Assembly (NCBI GenBank): GCA_020055645.1
Contig: CM034546.1
Span: forward strand, 132,515,875 to 132,579,874
Direction of reading: 5' to 3'
From: Tomocerus qinae
Taxonomy: Eukaryota > Arthropoda > Collembola > Entomobryomorpha > Tomoceridae
Length of the DNA: 64,000 nucleotides
Shown: positions 31,162-42,927 of the stretch, piece by piece
Layout of the letters: each line of letters starts with the position of its first letter
How positions within the stretch are numbered: the stretch's first letter is position 1
Notes under the pieces: model-generated
What the model saw: the letters and a program-made list of their open reading frames with translations, nothing else
Told to the model about the DNA's origin: nothing
The model's database searches: none
Program-made: the position numbers and the translations under genes

Positions 31162-32628
31162 TAAAACATGCATGACATTGTTTTTATTGTAGTGTTTTAT
31201 GTCCATTAATATATACAATTTTTTTTTTATTTCATTGCTTAATTAATTTAAACCTATTTAATATTAACTAATCTTTACTGAATTAATTATGCCATCAAAT
31301 ATTTAATTGTGCCATTTACCTACTAATAGAAAAACTATTACCTAAATTACATTATTACATGAAACATAATAGACCAACCTTCTACTGTTCTTTACTTATC
31401 ACTGTAGTGCTTGCATTATTGCCATTGAGTTTCAAATAAAGAGCTTAAATTTTGACATATACTTGGAATACTGGAATAATTTCAATAATTTACAGTAACC
31501 ATGTAAATTAAGGATTACAAGTTGATTAATTTACGATAGAATTCCACTAAAATGGAATATTTGTCATCAGTAATCTTTAGCCAAGCACATCTTTATATTT
31601 ATACTGTTTGTGCATTTAATAGCCCAGCATCTGATATGCATAGATCATTAAAATATCAATTTAAATTGATATTTTGTGAAATGACATAATCTTACATAGA
31701 AGTTGAGGTCGATATTCCTTTTTTACAGTAAGATCTGATCACCAATGATGACTCCTTTGTTTTAGTGTAAGTAGGTAGGAACCTGCTTAAAGTAAACTTT
31801 TATTTTAACATAGGTGTAGTCTGTGTCTAAAATCATAGCATGCAGTTATGATTTAGAGAAAACAAGTGAAATATATAGACGGTAGGTCTAACCGTCTGTT
31901 AAGTTCTTAGTTGGATTCAAATGTATATAATGCACTGAACAATCTAAATTGAATTTTAAGTATTTCAACTTTATTGCACAATATTAATATTATATTATGC
32001 ATCAACTTTGTCTCATAACTTTCGGAAAAGACTTGTATATTTATATAGGTAGATTGAAACGTAAATAAGGGCAGTAACTGCTATCTCGATTTTTTGTTCG
32101 AGATTTTTTTTAGAATAAAATGCAAGTAAACAATTATTTTGCACCATTTTTTATTACAAGTGTGTAAATGATTGTGTCTAATCGGGTGGATTGGCCTAGA
32201 GTGTCCATGAACTAGATTAACGATCATTACTCTATTCATATGCATCAAGGTGCCTTTTATTTGACTTCCAAGTTAATAAACCCAACCGCATGAAATTGCC
32301 AGAAACGTATATGTTGAGCGTTAATTTGGCATTTCTACCCTTGTAAATAAAAAAGTGCATTACTTTCAAAGTAATAAAAGATCAAGCCCCTCCCAAATCT
32401 CTTTAACATTGGCCATTGTGGTCTCAATTTTTAAAGAGTTTATCTCCTTATCAATTGAAAAGTGTTATAGAAAGTAATAACATAAGCTTTCAATTTGACA
32501 GGACCAATGATAGGGTTGAAAATATTTATCTTTATCTCTGCATTAACAGTCTAGAAGCATCTAAATTGTAATTGAGTTTACATTTTACATTACAATTACA
32601 ACACTGAAAGCAATTCGACCGGTACGAA
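31162..32628. other. intergenic, nothing recognised
   Basis: AT-rich. It holds a short hairpin (AGACGGTAGGTCTAACCGTCT, near 31877) and presumably the promoter of the CARD-dsRBD gene. No coding signal found. Confidence 0.45.
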
Positions 32629-33517
32629 ATGGCTGACGATATTAACAAAATTGTCAAAAAGAATTTGGTTTACTTGACCCAAAGTGTAACTAATATTACT
32701 GAAGTACTAATTTATTTGGTTCAAGACGATGTAATATCTGAACATGAAAGTGAAACGATTGTAAGGACTGAACATGCGTTATTACCATCACTATCATATA
32801 ACTGAATAATAACTTTTCTTATTCTTTCATGTTGATTTAATTTAAATTAATATTTCAGACAAGTAAAGCTACCTCCCTTGAACAAGGACAACAATTGTTC
32901 ACTACTCTATTAAAAAAAGACATGAATTTGAGGTGGAAATCGAAAATATCAAAAATACTGAGAAAGACAAGTAATGAGCATCTTGTGAATAAAATCAACG
33001 AAAGTCTGCCCAAAGAACAACCAAAACCGTCCACATCACAGCCTGCAAAAGGTTAACCAAATAATGTTGATTTGTCTATTTGAACTAACGAAACTTGAAG
33101 AAGTGAAGTCCACGTAAAAATATATGTATAATACTGTAGACAAAAAACCAACCGGGGTCATTGTTGTTAACGACGATGACATCCCTCAAGATCCATTCGG
33201 TCTATTAAACTCCATTTGCAGTAAGCTTAATCTTGGCAGTCCAACGTATGATGTAAGCCTTTAATTTATCTTTTCTACTAATTCAATACGTTTGCATAAA
33301 ATAGAGTTAGGTTCAGAAAAATCGAAAGTTATAAAGCTTTAAACTTTCTTTTTAGGAAAAGGGACCTTCTTCTGACTCAAGTTTTGAGTGTTGCTGCACG
33401 ATAAACAAAGAAATGCAGTCAGAAACGGCTAAAAGTAAAAAGCAAGCCAAACGAAGGGTCGCCTACAAATGGCTTTTAATCTTGAAGGCCAAAAACCCTA
33501 CTTTGGCAAGCATATAA
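32629..33517 (+). CDS. CARD-dsRBD fusion protein, four exons, 199 aa
   Basis: Exons 32629-32760, 32859-33051, 33140-33252 and 33356-33517 join in frame with GT-AG introns of about 90-105 bp. Residues about 1-95 fit a CARD: helical, with DVISEHESETITS, then LEQGQQLFTTLLKKD, and SNEHLVNKI at the last helix. This resembles N-terminal CARDs of initiator caspases and their adaptors. A short acidic/Pro-rich linker follows. Residues about 126-190 fit a double-stranded RNA-binding domain: DPFGLLNSICSKL (helix 1), GSPTYDEKGP (strand and loop), and the helix 2 signature SKKQAKRRVAYKWLLIL with the Lys-Lys-x-x-Lys RNA contacts at about 174-178. The RNA-binding fold is split by intron 3, which explains why it is easily missed. 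The fusion would couple dsRNA binding to death-fold signalling (inference). Both domain calls are by eye. Confidence 0.75.
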
Positions 33518-34899
33518 AAAATTATAAATTTGTCAACCCTTCTAATACTGTATTCGCTTAGATGCATTTATTATATCTGTGTACCCATGTATTTGTAGAT
33601 TTAGGTAGGTAAATTAAATTACAAAATGATTGAGTCAAATCGAAATTGGGAATTTTTTATTTAGAGATGATGTTTTTTGGTATTTACAAATATCAAGTAC
33701 AAATTAAGTAATTTTCAAGATTTTGAAAAGTAATTCAAGATATGTTCGTTGCCGTTTGTTGAAAAGTTTCAGGTGTAAGAACCCCTGACCTTCAATTAAA
33801 ACATTCAGTTTTCAATATGTAATTAGAGAATGAATTTGGTAATTAATAAAACTTCCAATTGTAAGGATTTGTCATATCTGATTTTAAGAAAACTAAACAA
33901 AGACAATTAATAAATTGACAAGCAAAGGCCATAATTATTATTAACTTTGACTTACATTACATTTCCGTATTTGTAATCTGGAAAACTATACATGGTAGAC
34001 CCTGCATATTTCCTTTCACTTGGCTGTTTGATGAAACAAGTAAACTGTAATAAGTATAAAAGATTGTCAATCTTGAATATGTATATACTATTGCAATGGT
34101 ATATTATAAAGGTGATCATGCGTCATGCACTATCAGGTAGAAGATTGGACATTCAATATTATCTGTAAAGTTCAGTTTAAAGTGTCTTTTTGTATTTATA
34201 CTTGGCAACTATCATCAATTGCTCTTCGGAAAACCAAACCAGATGACAACTTGAGTTTTTGCTATTCGTACAAAAGGGAAAAATGAGATGCAATTTATTG
34301 AGTAAAGGAAGTAGAGGCTTTCCTGGAGAGATGTACATAATATAAATTCAAGTAGTCATGCATTGTATCGAAAAGAGGTGACACATTCTCCTTCGTATTC
34401 AATTGACATCCTTATAAAGGAGTAAATCAGGAGATAAATCTAATTTCGGTTAAGTGAGATCGACGTCACTCCGGTAAGCAAAGAAGAATTATCCCGAATC
34501 ATAAGACGTGACAAGGCAGATTGGCCATCTCTAATTCTGCATGGTATAGCAGAACAACTTTGTCGTACTTGCCGATAGTCTCCACGTGTCTGATATATCG
34601 AATTTCTAGTTTTAAAAAATGTACGCTTTGGACGATGACTTTATAAGGTACTAATAATAATATACTAAGCTGACGAAGGTTATTCCTTTGAAAAATATAT
34701 TTACATGTTAAGACTGTTTACCGACGACCGAATTCAATGCTATATTATGTGTGTTGTGTATGACTTGTGTAATACATTGTGCTGCGTGTTATCCTTTTGT
34801 TTTTCTACTATAGTGTGTTGTAAAAACGCTTTGATGTGCTGCTTTTGACTTTTCAGCCCATGCAGTCACAAGCCTGAGTGAGCGGTCTACAGGCAGAAA
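33518..34899. other. intergenic, mostly featureless
   Basis: No gene recognised. A 42-codon open stretch at about 34444-34575 (SKEELSRIIRRDKADWPSLI in its middle) has protein-like composition and could be an isolated exon, but nothing joins to it. An AATAAA near 33845 may serve the CARD-dsRBD gene. Confidence 0.4.
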
Positions 34900-34907
34900 G
34901 TGGAAGC

Positions 34908-35092
34908 CAAGCACGTATCCAGAGGGGTGGCCGGTGGGGCCCGGGCCCCCCCTAAATTTTCAGAAAAAGACGATTTTTTTGTCAAAAAAGGTTAAAAATC
35001 CAAAAAATTTTCGCGCTTCGCGCGAATATGTCTTTATTTTACCAATTAATTTTGGTGCCCCCCCCTTGGTCAAATTCCTGGATACGTGCTTG
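34908..35092. mobile_element. hAT-like MITE, 185 bp
   Basis: Ends CAAGCACGTATCCAG and CTGGATACGTGCTTG form a perfect 15-bp terminal inverted repeat. GTGGAAGC is duplicated at 34900-34907 and 35093-35100. An 8-bp duplication is the hAT hallmark. The interior has a GGGGCCCGGGCCCCCCC tract and a CGCGCTTCGCGCG palindrome. No coding capacity. Confidence 0.85.
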
Positions 35093-35100
35093 GTGGAAGC

Positions 35101-35591
35101 GGAACTCTTTAGAGCTGTAGGGTGTAAATGTATTACGACTTTGTCGCTGTTGACAACTTGACAAAACATATCTACAAGTTCTTGGTGGGTGTGGTTGTGA
35201 AACACATTATGACGGTATGTAAATGTAGAATTACTACCAACATGACAGAGGCCTCAAACTAGTTGAAACCCAAGTAGTAATTGCACTATTGACGAGGTTA
35301 AACTACAAAATTGTTTTACATTAAAACTGATCTTGTTTCATAAAACAAATAGGTAGGTTACTGTTAGGAGCTTACTTAGAACGTGGATACAGCAAATCAT
35401 TACCTAATAATATTATACTTCAATCAAGTGTGCGTTTTGTGAGTTTGGAATACGATATAAGGATCGGGTAGTTCGATAACCAATAAGTTGAAATTATTTA
35501 ACAGTAACATAAAATTTGCCTGCTAAACAGTAATAGAAATGACTTCGTTTTCAATTCTTCCCAACCGTAAACTGAGCATGTGGTTTCAAAA
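35101..35591. other. intergenic upstream of IR copy B1
   Basis: No coding signal. It presumably contains the promoter of the receptor at 35592. Confidence 0.4.
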
Positions 35592-37463
35592 ATGAATTTT
35601 AATAGATTTTGCTACCCACTTTATTTATTTTTAGTTTTGTCTGTTCTTAAAACCACCAACGGCATCCGAAATTTGTCATTTTACAAAAATTGTGATTTCA
35701 ATTTGATCAGATTTAAGAATTCTGCATGGGAGACGAAGTTTTTGTTGTCCAATCAAAATTTCCAGCCATGGACCGTGGTTTCATTCGACTATGATTTATG
35801 GAAATTTGGTAGACATGAGGAAAATCCAAATGATTTATCTAAAAATTTGTGTACGGTCAACATTCTTATGGAACCTCATATTTGGCCTACGGCATTGATA
35901 ATACCATTTTTTGGAAAAGAGAGTTACCGACATTCTTCCATATTCATATTAGTATACGAAAGAAGGAATGCCGAAATCAAGAAACAAAAATGGCAAAAAT
36001 ATCTCAAGTATGAGCTATCCAGTCCACTTTTTGTTTTGGCCATCGATAATGAAACTCATGATTCAGTAGTGACTGGCCGTTTGTACAAACGGAGAAGATT
36101 TGTTGCAGACACAGAAATCGAGGATGAATATTGGGAAAGAGTTTGGTACTCTCTAAATGGAAATCTGAATGGAGTAAATATTGGTGGGATTTCTATTAGT
36201 TTTCCTTCTCCACATTTTTCTCCAAGTTGGCCGGGATGTAAAAAAGATTTTTATTCTGCTATGAATAAAGGAGGACTTTGTCCCCCAGAATTCAGAGCGG
36301 TGGAAGAAATGGCTAACAGATTAAATTTTACTGCGATTTATGCAAGACAAGAAAACGTTTTAGAAGCAAAAAAACTATGTGGAGAGATTTACATGTTGGC
36401 AAATTATGTGCCCACATACTTTTACCATTGGTCAGAAACGAAATTCATTGAATACTTTGAAGAACTGACTCCTTTCTATTGTGAGCCATCCCCGAATTTC
36501 CGTGATGTGAGTTTATCCGTGTTGATTCAGAATACATTTGATGATCATTGCTGGCTTCTCATCTTTTCTCTTTTCCCACTCTCATTTCTAGTTTTGGTTT
36601 TCGGGTCGACGAATTCCTCTCCAGCCAAGAAAGTAGAATGGATATTGATCTCCTTGACAGCTGTTCTTCTAGACCAGGGGGTTGTTTATAGTAGAAGGAG
36701 GAGTCTGTTCTTGGTAGTAGCAACCACGGGATTCGCTATCACTACACTCTATGGAACGTGGATAACTAGCGAAATCATTGCACCCCCAGACAAGAAAATA
36801 TTCAAAGATTTCAAGGAACTCGTGGATAATGACTACAAGCTACTATTGGAGAAAGACAAACGAGTCAATCAAGATGATGACCGAACAAAATTATTCGCTA
36901 AATACAAAATGTTGAAAAAGATGAATTCAAGTGTTTACATATATGACTGGCAAATAGAAAATCCAAACGTAGGCATCAATTTACAAATGAAGTACAAATT
37001 GTTGACTAACTATTCCATGAAATTATTTTACGTTGCTACGAAACAAGCTGCTCAATATTTTGTACCTAGGATACCAAAGATATTATTAGTTGATGGACAA
37101 TGTATGACAGTCAAGGACACTGCCTACAAGGAACCACAGTCTTATAAATTTCGAGGCTGCTACCGTCACAATTTCCAAGCATATTTTCAACACATGCTAG
37201 AGAAAGGACTTTTACATTTTTGGAAGCATCAAAGAGAATATGTTGGACATTTGTCAAATAAACAATCAAATTCAAGAATGAAGTATGAAGACAGTCTACC
37301 TGTGGGAATCAACTTAGGGATGAAACTCCACACAATTTTTTATTTATGTGGATACTTCCTTCTAGGTTCTTTACTCTCATTTTGTTTCGAATTGTTTTAT
37401 GACAAAATATTTTCTGTGCTTTCGATCCCTAATTGTTTTCAATGCATCTCCGTATTCCATTAG
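35592..37463 (+). CDS. divergent ionotropic receptor, subfamily B (copy B1)
   Basis: One exon, 623 residues from the ATG at 35592; the frame is open slightly upstream but only with GTG. A signal peptide (about 1-24, ending TTNG) is followed by a Cys-containing N-terminal region. M1 (DDHCWLLIFSLFPLSFLVLVFG, about 315-338), a pore-like loop (EWILISLTAVLLDQG), M3 (about 371-393, then TSEIIAPPDKK) and M4 (about 576-600) follow. It differs strongly from the subfamily A genes here but has the same IR topology. Its close relative is at 58773. An AATAAA lies about 90 bp downstream. A chemosensory or other ligand-gated channel role is inferred from family. Confidence 0.82.
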   Translation: MNFNRFCYPLYLFLVLSVLKTTNGIRNLSFYKNCDFNLIRFKNSAWETKFLLSNQNFQPWTVVSFDYDLWKFGRHEENPNDLSKNLCTVNILMEPHIWPTALIIPFFGKESYRHSSIFILVYERRNAEIKKQKWQKYLKYELSSPLFVLAIDNETHDSVVTGRLYKRRRFVADTEIEDEYWERVWYSLNGNLNGVNIGGISISFPSPHFSPSWPGCKKDFYSAMNKGGLCPPEFRAVEEMANRLNFTAIYARQENVLEAKKLCGEIYMLANYVPTYFYHWSETKFIEYFEELTPFYCEPSPNFRDVSLSVLIQNTFDDHCWLLIFSLFPLSFLVLVFGSTNSSPAKKVEWILISLTAVLLDQGVVYSRRRSLFLVVATTGFAITTLYGTWITSEIIAPPDKKIFKDFKELVDNDYKLLLEKDKRVNQDDDRTKLFAKYKMLKKMNSSVYIYDWQIENPNVGINLQMKYKLLTNYSMKLFYVATKQAAQYFVPRIPKILLVDGQCMTVKDTAYKEPQSYKFRGCYRHNFQAYFQHMLEKGLLHFWKHQREYVGHLSNKQSNSRMKYEDSLPVGINLGMKLHTIFYLCGYFLLGSLLSFCFELFYDKIFSVLSIPNCFQCISVFH

Positions 37464-39061
37464 CATAACGATAAGCAAAATAATTTTCGTCTTTGCCATT
37501 ACATAATACAACGTTTACAAATCTATAAAATAATGAAGTGTGGAGACAAATAAATTTGTTATTTGTTGACAATGTGTAGGTTCATCTTTTATATTTGTAT
37601 AAACTAAAATACTCATCCCAGCCTCCCACATAGTCTGTAGTGTAGATATCACTAAGTCTGCAGCTCATTAATAGAAAATAATAATTATAAAAATTGAGTG
37701 AGCACAATACACAAGCAAAGCTATGCATATTGCGTATTTACGATACCAGCCTGAAAATTCATATTGCGTATTTACGGTAGTACACGGTAGTACACCCCTT
37801 CCCTCTGTATCACGGCGCCATTGTACTAACTGTTCCATGGCAGTTATACTAGGATAACCGACCCCCAGGGTTTCAGTATAACTGTTCCTTTCTTAAATAC
37901 ATTGCAAAGCATGAGTTAATAAGACAATTCCTAGTATAAATGCCATAGAACAGTTATGCTAGTAGGTACAATGGCGCCGTTATATAGAAAGAAGGGTTAT
38001 ACTACGACATAATATATTTCTTATGTGTGTTTCCCAACAGACTCAAAATCAAAATTTCAAATTGAATTTTTAATGATTTAAAAAAGGATTTTCAAAAGTT
38101 GAGCTTTTGTGTTTGTCTTAAAATTCTTGGTAGTGCCCAAACATCCTAAGCAGTAGAATCCTCTCATATAGTTCACCATAGTGTCCAGTAAATGCCCACA
38201 TGGTGTAAATGTAAATTCCAGACCACTAAACCTATATTATAACTTATACGTGGGTATTGTGGGCAGTCAAATCAAAGTAAATGCAATTTTGACAAAAAAC
38301 GATGTAATTCTTGAAATAACCATGAGTGATTATTGTAAAATAAAACATTGGAAATGCGGTACAAACCCAAGGCATACAACCGTAGTATACATGATACTTA
38401 ATATTACTAGGGTTTGCTTACCAAGCACTAAACAATATTTCTTCATATATAAGTTATCTTAGTAAGTAATAAGTAATATATTAAGTAATAATTAGTATTG
38501 TAGTATACTATTTGCTAATCTTGCTTGCAGTCAGTTTGTCGTCTTTTAGTCGGTAATTCTGCCATATTTTCTGAACATCTACCGGATTTAATCAGCTTCT
38601 TTCCTAAAAATTAAAAAAAAAATCATATTTATAATGCCTCACAAAAATAAAATAAGAGACCTGAATGATTAAAAGAATATTATGATATTAATACTAAATA
38701 AATCATTAACTTTCATTCTACAAAGGATTACTTTACCTGTAAAAGTTTGCAGCTCTTTTACTTTTTAAAAGGTGAAAAGTTGAATGATGGATAACATTCA
38801 AAGGGTGGTGTGATGTGGTTATTAGGAACATGGATAGTCGCTATGATTACGTCCCAAAAAACTAGTTCGTTTCCGAGTTGCTACCCACTCAAAATTTCCT
38901 GTACTTATCTGATTTCTTTTGTGACTATATGCAGTTCAGAATAAGGAGTCATTTCATAAGCTTCGACACTTGAATGAATACTTTGATAACGATGTCGACT
39001 GTTGCAAATCTTCCGTCAACGTTTCATGCACTTTATTCGAAGATTATTTTAGAAAGCTTAA
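37464..39061. other. intergenic with one inverted-repeat element
   Basis: No gene recognised. The inverted repeat at 37795-37998 is listed separately. The right end abuts the 3' end of the zinc-finger gene. Confidence 0.45.
37795..37998. repeat. inverted-repeat element, about 200 bp
   Basis: ACGGCGCCATTGTACTAACT on the left pairs with the inverted ACGGCGCCATTGTACCTACT on the right (about 37812 and 37980). Further in, AGTTATACTAGGA pairs with TCCTAGTAT. It is a short imperfect foldback element without coding capacity; the flanking duplication is unclear. Confidence 0.7.
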
Positions 39062-41940
39062 CTATTTTTGGCACTTGCGGACATGTGTGTTCAAATTATC
39101 TTTGCGTGAGAAGCTTTTTCCACATCCTCCGCACTTGTAGGGCTTTTCTCCGCTATGAAATCGGAAGTGAGTGGTTAGGTTTTGTTTTCGGTCGAATCGT
39201 TTGTGACAGACGGAACATTCGTAGGGCTTTTCTCCTGTATGTGTCCGCATGTGTAGAGTGAGGTTAATTTTGGCGTTGAACTGTCTCCCACAATCTTTGC
39301 ACTGGAATTTCTGAGCATTATGACATTTTCTCATGTGTTTCTCCAAAGTGGCTTTAACGGCGAACGTATCTGCGCAAAGAGAGCATTTCAAAGGCCGATC
39401 TCCTGTATGTTGACGCAGGTGGAGTTTCAAGCTTGCTGAAGTGCCAAAGGACTTTCCACAGTATTCACATGTGACTTCTTTTCTGTGCACCGTCTTCACG
39501 TGTTTCTCCAAGGAAATTATCGATGTATACAAGTTGGGACAATGATCGCAACGCAAAGATCTTTTATCATGAATTGCATGCCGATGCCTCGTCAGCAGAG
39601 CTTGAATCGTGAAAGTCATTCCGCAGATCTCACAGACAAAATCTTTTTTCTCGGCATGTACCGTCTTTATGTGCTTCTTCAGATATTTGTGCCTTCTCAA
39701 CTTCTGCCCACACAAATGGCACTCAAATCCATTTATGTGATCTTCGTCATAATGTTTGTTTCGCAATACTTCTGAGGAGAACTTTAGATCACATAATTTG
39801 CACTTTCTCTTATTTTCCTCCTGGTGGAAAAACATGTGCTCCACAAAATATTCAGAATCGTTTTTGTCAAAGGATTGACTACAAATTCCACACTTAAAAC
39901 AAATACCTTTGTCGTTTTCTGTCAAAAAGTCACTTTTTTGGTGCTCCTTCTTATGTTTTGTCAAATCCAGCTCAATTTTAAACTTTTCTTCGCAACGACC
40001 GCAAGGAAAGTTGAATTCTTTTATGTGGATTTTCTGATGTTCAATCAGTTTGTATTTTCTGTTAAAACTTTCGTCGCAGCTGTCGCAGGAATGCGCCTTT
40101 ATTCCTGTATGTACCCACAAATGCCGTTTAAGGGCCGCTGGCTGTTGGTATGCCTTGCCACACTCTGTACATTGAAATTGCCTTTTGGCGACTGTTTCGT
40201 TGTCATTTTCTTGGTGACTTTTTTCGTGGACTTCCAAATTCCAGGAGAATCGGAACCTTTTTTCGCACTTTTTGCATTGAAACGGATAGTTGACTGTTTC
40301 GTCTGCGAGTTCTGGATGTGTATTTGCTGTGTGCATCTTCAACTTGTATTTAAAATTGAATTTCTGTCCACAGACACCGCAGGGGTAAATAAATCCTATT
40401 CGAGTCTTCAATGTGTTGTTGTTGTGTATATTTTTATGAACCCTCAGTGATCGCATAAATCGAAAACTCAGGTCACAGTGTGAACATTTGTACTTATTAT
40501 TCCCTTTTACTTGAACTTTTTGTCTTTTTCGTTCCGATTTGTTTGCTGTTTCCCGCTTTGAAGATTTCCTTTCCGTAAGCACTAGCCCTGATAAATCGAA
40601 TTAGACAAATTAATATAAACAACCTAAGATTTGTCAACCTACTTAGTAATTAGAATCAAATGTTTTTAGAACTCACGCGATAAAATTATGCGAATTTCCT
40701 TTTTAAAAATATGAGATTGCGCTGGAACTTTGCTGTTGAGATCTGAGAAGTTAAATCTTTTTTATTAAAGCATACTACTAATAGAATTGATAATCAATTT
40801 ACATTAAGATTTAATTGTTGCTAACATGTATAATAAACTAACCTTGCGAAAGAGGTTTTTCATGTGCAGACGGTGCTGATGATGCAACCTCCAAATCTTC
40901 TTCCATGTCCATTATTTCATCTTTGATGTCAATGGGATGGTCTTCAAAATTGCCTGATCCATTATCCAGACTTAAAGTTTTTTTCGAGTTTAGAAAGGTC
41001 GGTGAACAATGAACAGGAGCGTTGTCAACTCCTGTACAGATATATTAAATTATATAAACGTTATAGTTTGTTTTGAAACTCGATTGGACTTAATTGACAA
41101 TCCTATCAGGTGTTAAAACTAATTTGGATACACAATGCAGAGTGCTCCATTTTTAAATGAGAAATGAAAATAACACAAAGATCATAATATATGGAAGTCA
41201 TACGCGTTCATATGCAGCCTATAAATAATATTGTTTAGTAATAGTACAAACGATACTATAACAAAGGCAAAACATATTCAAACTGACAAAATAATACTTT
41301 TCAAGGAAATTCGACATTCCGTGCCAGGAATAATTTTCGACTTCCCAACTTCAGGTAAATCATTCGCATTTACTTCAGTCTTTTCTGTTGTATCACAGGA
41401 TGGATCAGAATCACAGGTTGCTTCATCGTCAACGATGTCATTATCATCCATCTGAAAATATTATTATAACCAACACCTACTTTAATATTATTGAGTATCA
41501 TGGATAATTATCTAAAATATGTAAAAAAAATTTACATTGAAAGACGAATTTACTATTCCGCGTTCTCTTCTTTTGCTTTCTAGGCGAAAATGAAGAATGT
41601 GGTCATTGAAGGACTCGGCAACTTCCTGTAATTCTTTTTCTACTTCTGCCAAAACGTCGGCTACAAGTGACAATTTTTCTGACGACTCATGGCAAGTCAA
41701 ACAAACAGATGCATCTCTGGCCATTTTACTGCAGTGTTTAATACCAACAGAATTTTCTAAAAGTTGTGCTTTGAGATATTTTTTGCAATTTTGTAATTCT
41801 TTCTCAGAACTCCGATAAGATACTCCATCTAAATCATTTTCCAATATCTTCCAGCACAAAAAGCATTTTTTGGAGATGGGCCAATTGGAATTGTCAATTT
41901 CTTCCGGAGATCCTGCTCCATGAATGTCCCTTCCTTCCAT
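39062..41940 (-). CDS. ZAD-like C2H2 zinc-finger transcription factor, 16 fingers, four exons
   Basis: Exons 41940-41536, 41451-41298, 41031-40843 and 40587-39062 join in frame (GT-AG) to 757 residues. Exon 1 holds a four-Cys N-terminal domain (Cys26, Cys29, Cys80, Cys83) of the kind in ZAD dimerisation domains of arthropod zinc-finger proteins. Exons 2 and 3 code acidic linker (DDNDIVDDE; DIKDEIMDMEEDLE, in which IKDE looks like a SUMO site). Exon 4 has 16 C2H2 fingers; the last is C2HC (KDNLNTHVRKC). The HTGEKPY-type linkers are clear only between the last three fingers. It should bind DNA as a transcription regulator; targets unknown. Only the last exon has an obvious long frame. Confidence 0.88.
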
Positions 41941-42104
41941 TTTTGCTTTGTTCGGTCCGGCAGGTTACATCTATATAGCAGGTCACAGGTTACATAACTT
42001 CTAAATAATTAATTAATAGCGCCAGTTCTCCATCCTAACACCGATAAATCAAAATCAATGTAATTTGTATTGGTGATTGGTTCGTAGAAGAGAGATATGA
42101 TAAT

Positions 42105-42618
42105 ACATCTAGGGGACTTTCTAACACCCCTTACAAATTCAAAAGCACTTGCTAGAAAGTCACCGGGGACTTTCTAGCATCCTTAGAATGCTCTCAAAAA
42201 ATACCCGAAGGCACTACATCATCAAAGTTAATTGTAAATCATCATTAAAGTAACAATCAGTACATCCTTTCCGGTTGTTGCAGATACTATTTTTACGTCT
42301 TTTAAGACATAACCTAATTAAAAATAGTTTATGCTTTATTAGGTTAGGTCAGAAAAGACGCGAAAATAGTAATTATAATAAGCTAGGTCAGAAAAGAGGC
42401 AAAAATAGAGACCGGCAACAAGGGATCTCTGCTTAAATGTAGGCTTTATTTTAATGATAGTCTGCCTTTGGGAACTATTTGAAAACATTCAAAAGGATGC
42501 TAGAAACTAGAAAATCTCGGGTGACTTTCCAGTAAGTGCTTGGAATATTGTAATAAGGGGTACTAGAAAGTCCCCAGGAACTCTCTAGCACCTGCAGATG
42601 CTAGAAAATTCCCTAGAT
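42105..42618. repeat. inverted-repeat element, about 514 bp
   Basis: Left arm begins ATCTAGGGGACTTTCTA; the right arm read inverted begins ATCTAGGGAATTTTCTAG and continues through AAGCACTT..GAAAGTCACC on both sides. CTAGAAAGTCCC-like motifs repeat within each arm. A pair of AGGTTAGGTCAGAAAAGACG-like direct repeats is in the centre. No coding region. Confidence 0.7.
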
Positions 42619-42714
42619 ATAAAATAATTAAAATATGTAAATTGTACTTATTTTTAGCCCTATTACCTACCCGCAGAGACTTTGGATTTATTCTCTGACC
42701 TGGGAATCAGCCAG

Positions 42715-42927
42715 CTAGTAAGTAGTTTGTAGTTGGCACTTGGCAGGTACTGTTTGATGTTTGAGGTCAGACTTTAGATAAAGGTTGACGGCGTACTGAA
42801 AGCGGCTTCCTTCTTGGAATACTTGTGTATTAGACATAGAAAAGAACGTGCAGTACACTAAAATAAATGTAGGAATTAAAAAATAAGAGATGATCAATTC
42901 AAGATAATGTGATAAAATTACAAACAA
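42715..42927 (-). CDS. possible small secreted or signal-peptide exon, 70 aa
   Basis: Starts with a long hydrophobic segment (MFVILSHYLELIISYFLIPT, then FILVYC) followed by a hydrophilic part (QVFQEGSRFQYAVNLYLKSD). It might be a first exon of a secreted protein, but no partner exon was found and it may be chance. I do not recognise it. Confidence 0.2.
   Translation of the reverse strand: MFVILSHYLELIISYFLIPTFILVYCTFFSMSNTQVFQEGSRFQYAVNLYLKSDLKHQTVPAKCQLQTTY

Noticed and set aside
34444-34575. Short frame with SKEELSRIIRRDKADWPSL
   Set aside because: It looks protein-like, and I considered it as a death-fold exon linked to the CARD-dsRBD gene, but it is only 42 codons and nothing joins to it.
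34934-35161. Frames on both strands over the GC tract
   Set aside because: They cover a hAT-like MITE with palindromes and homopolymers.
38181-38462. Plus-strand 93-residue frame
   Set aside because: Composition is not protein-like and nothing supports expression.
39824-40450. Long plus-strand frame of 208 residues
   Set aside because: It is antisense to the zinc-finger exon; its Phe/Val-rich composition is a reflection of Lys/Glu-rich coding on the other strand.
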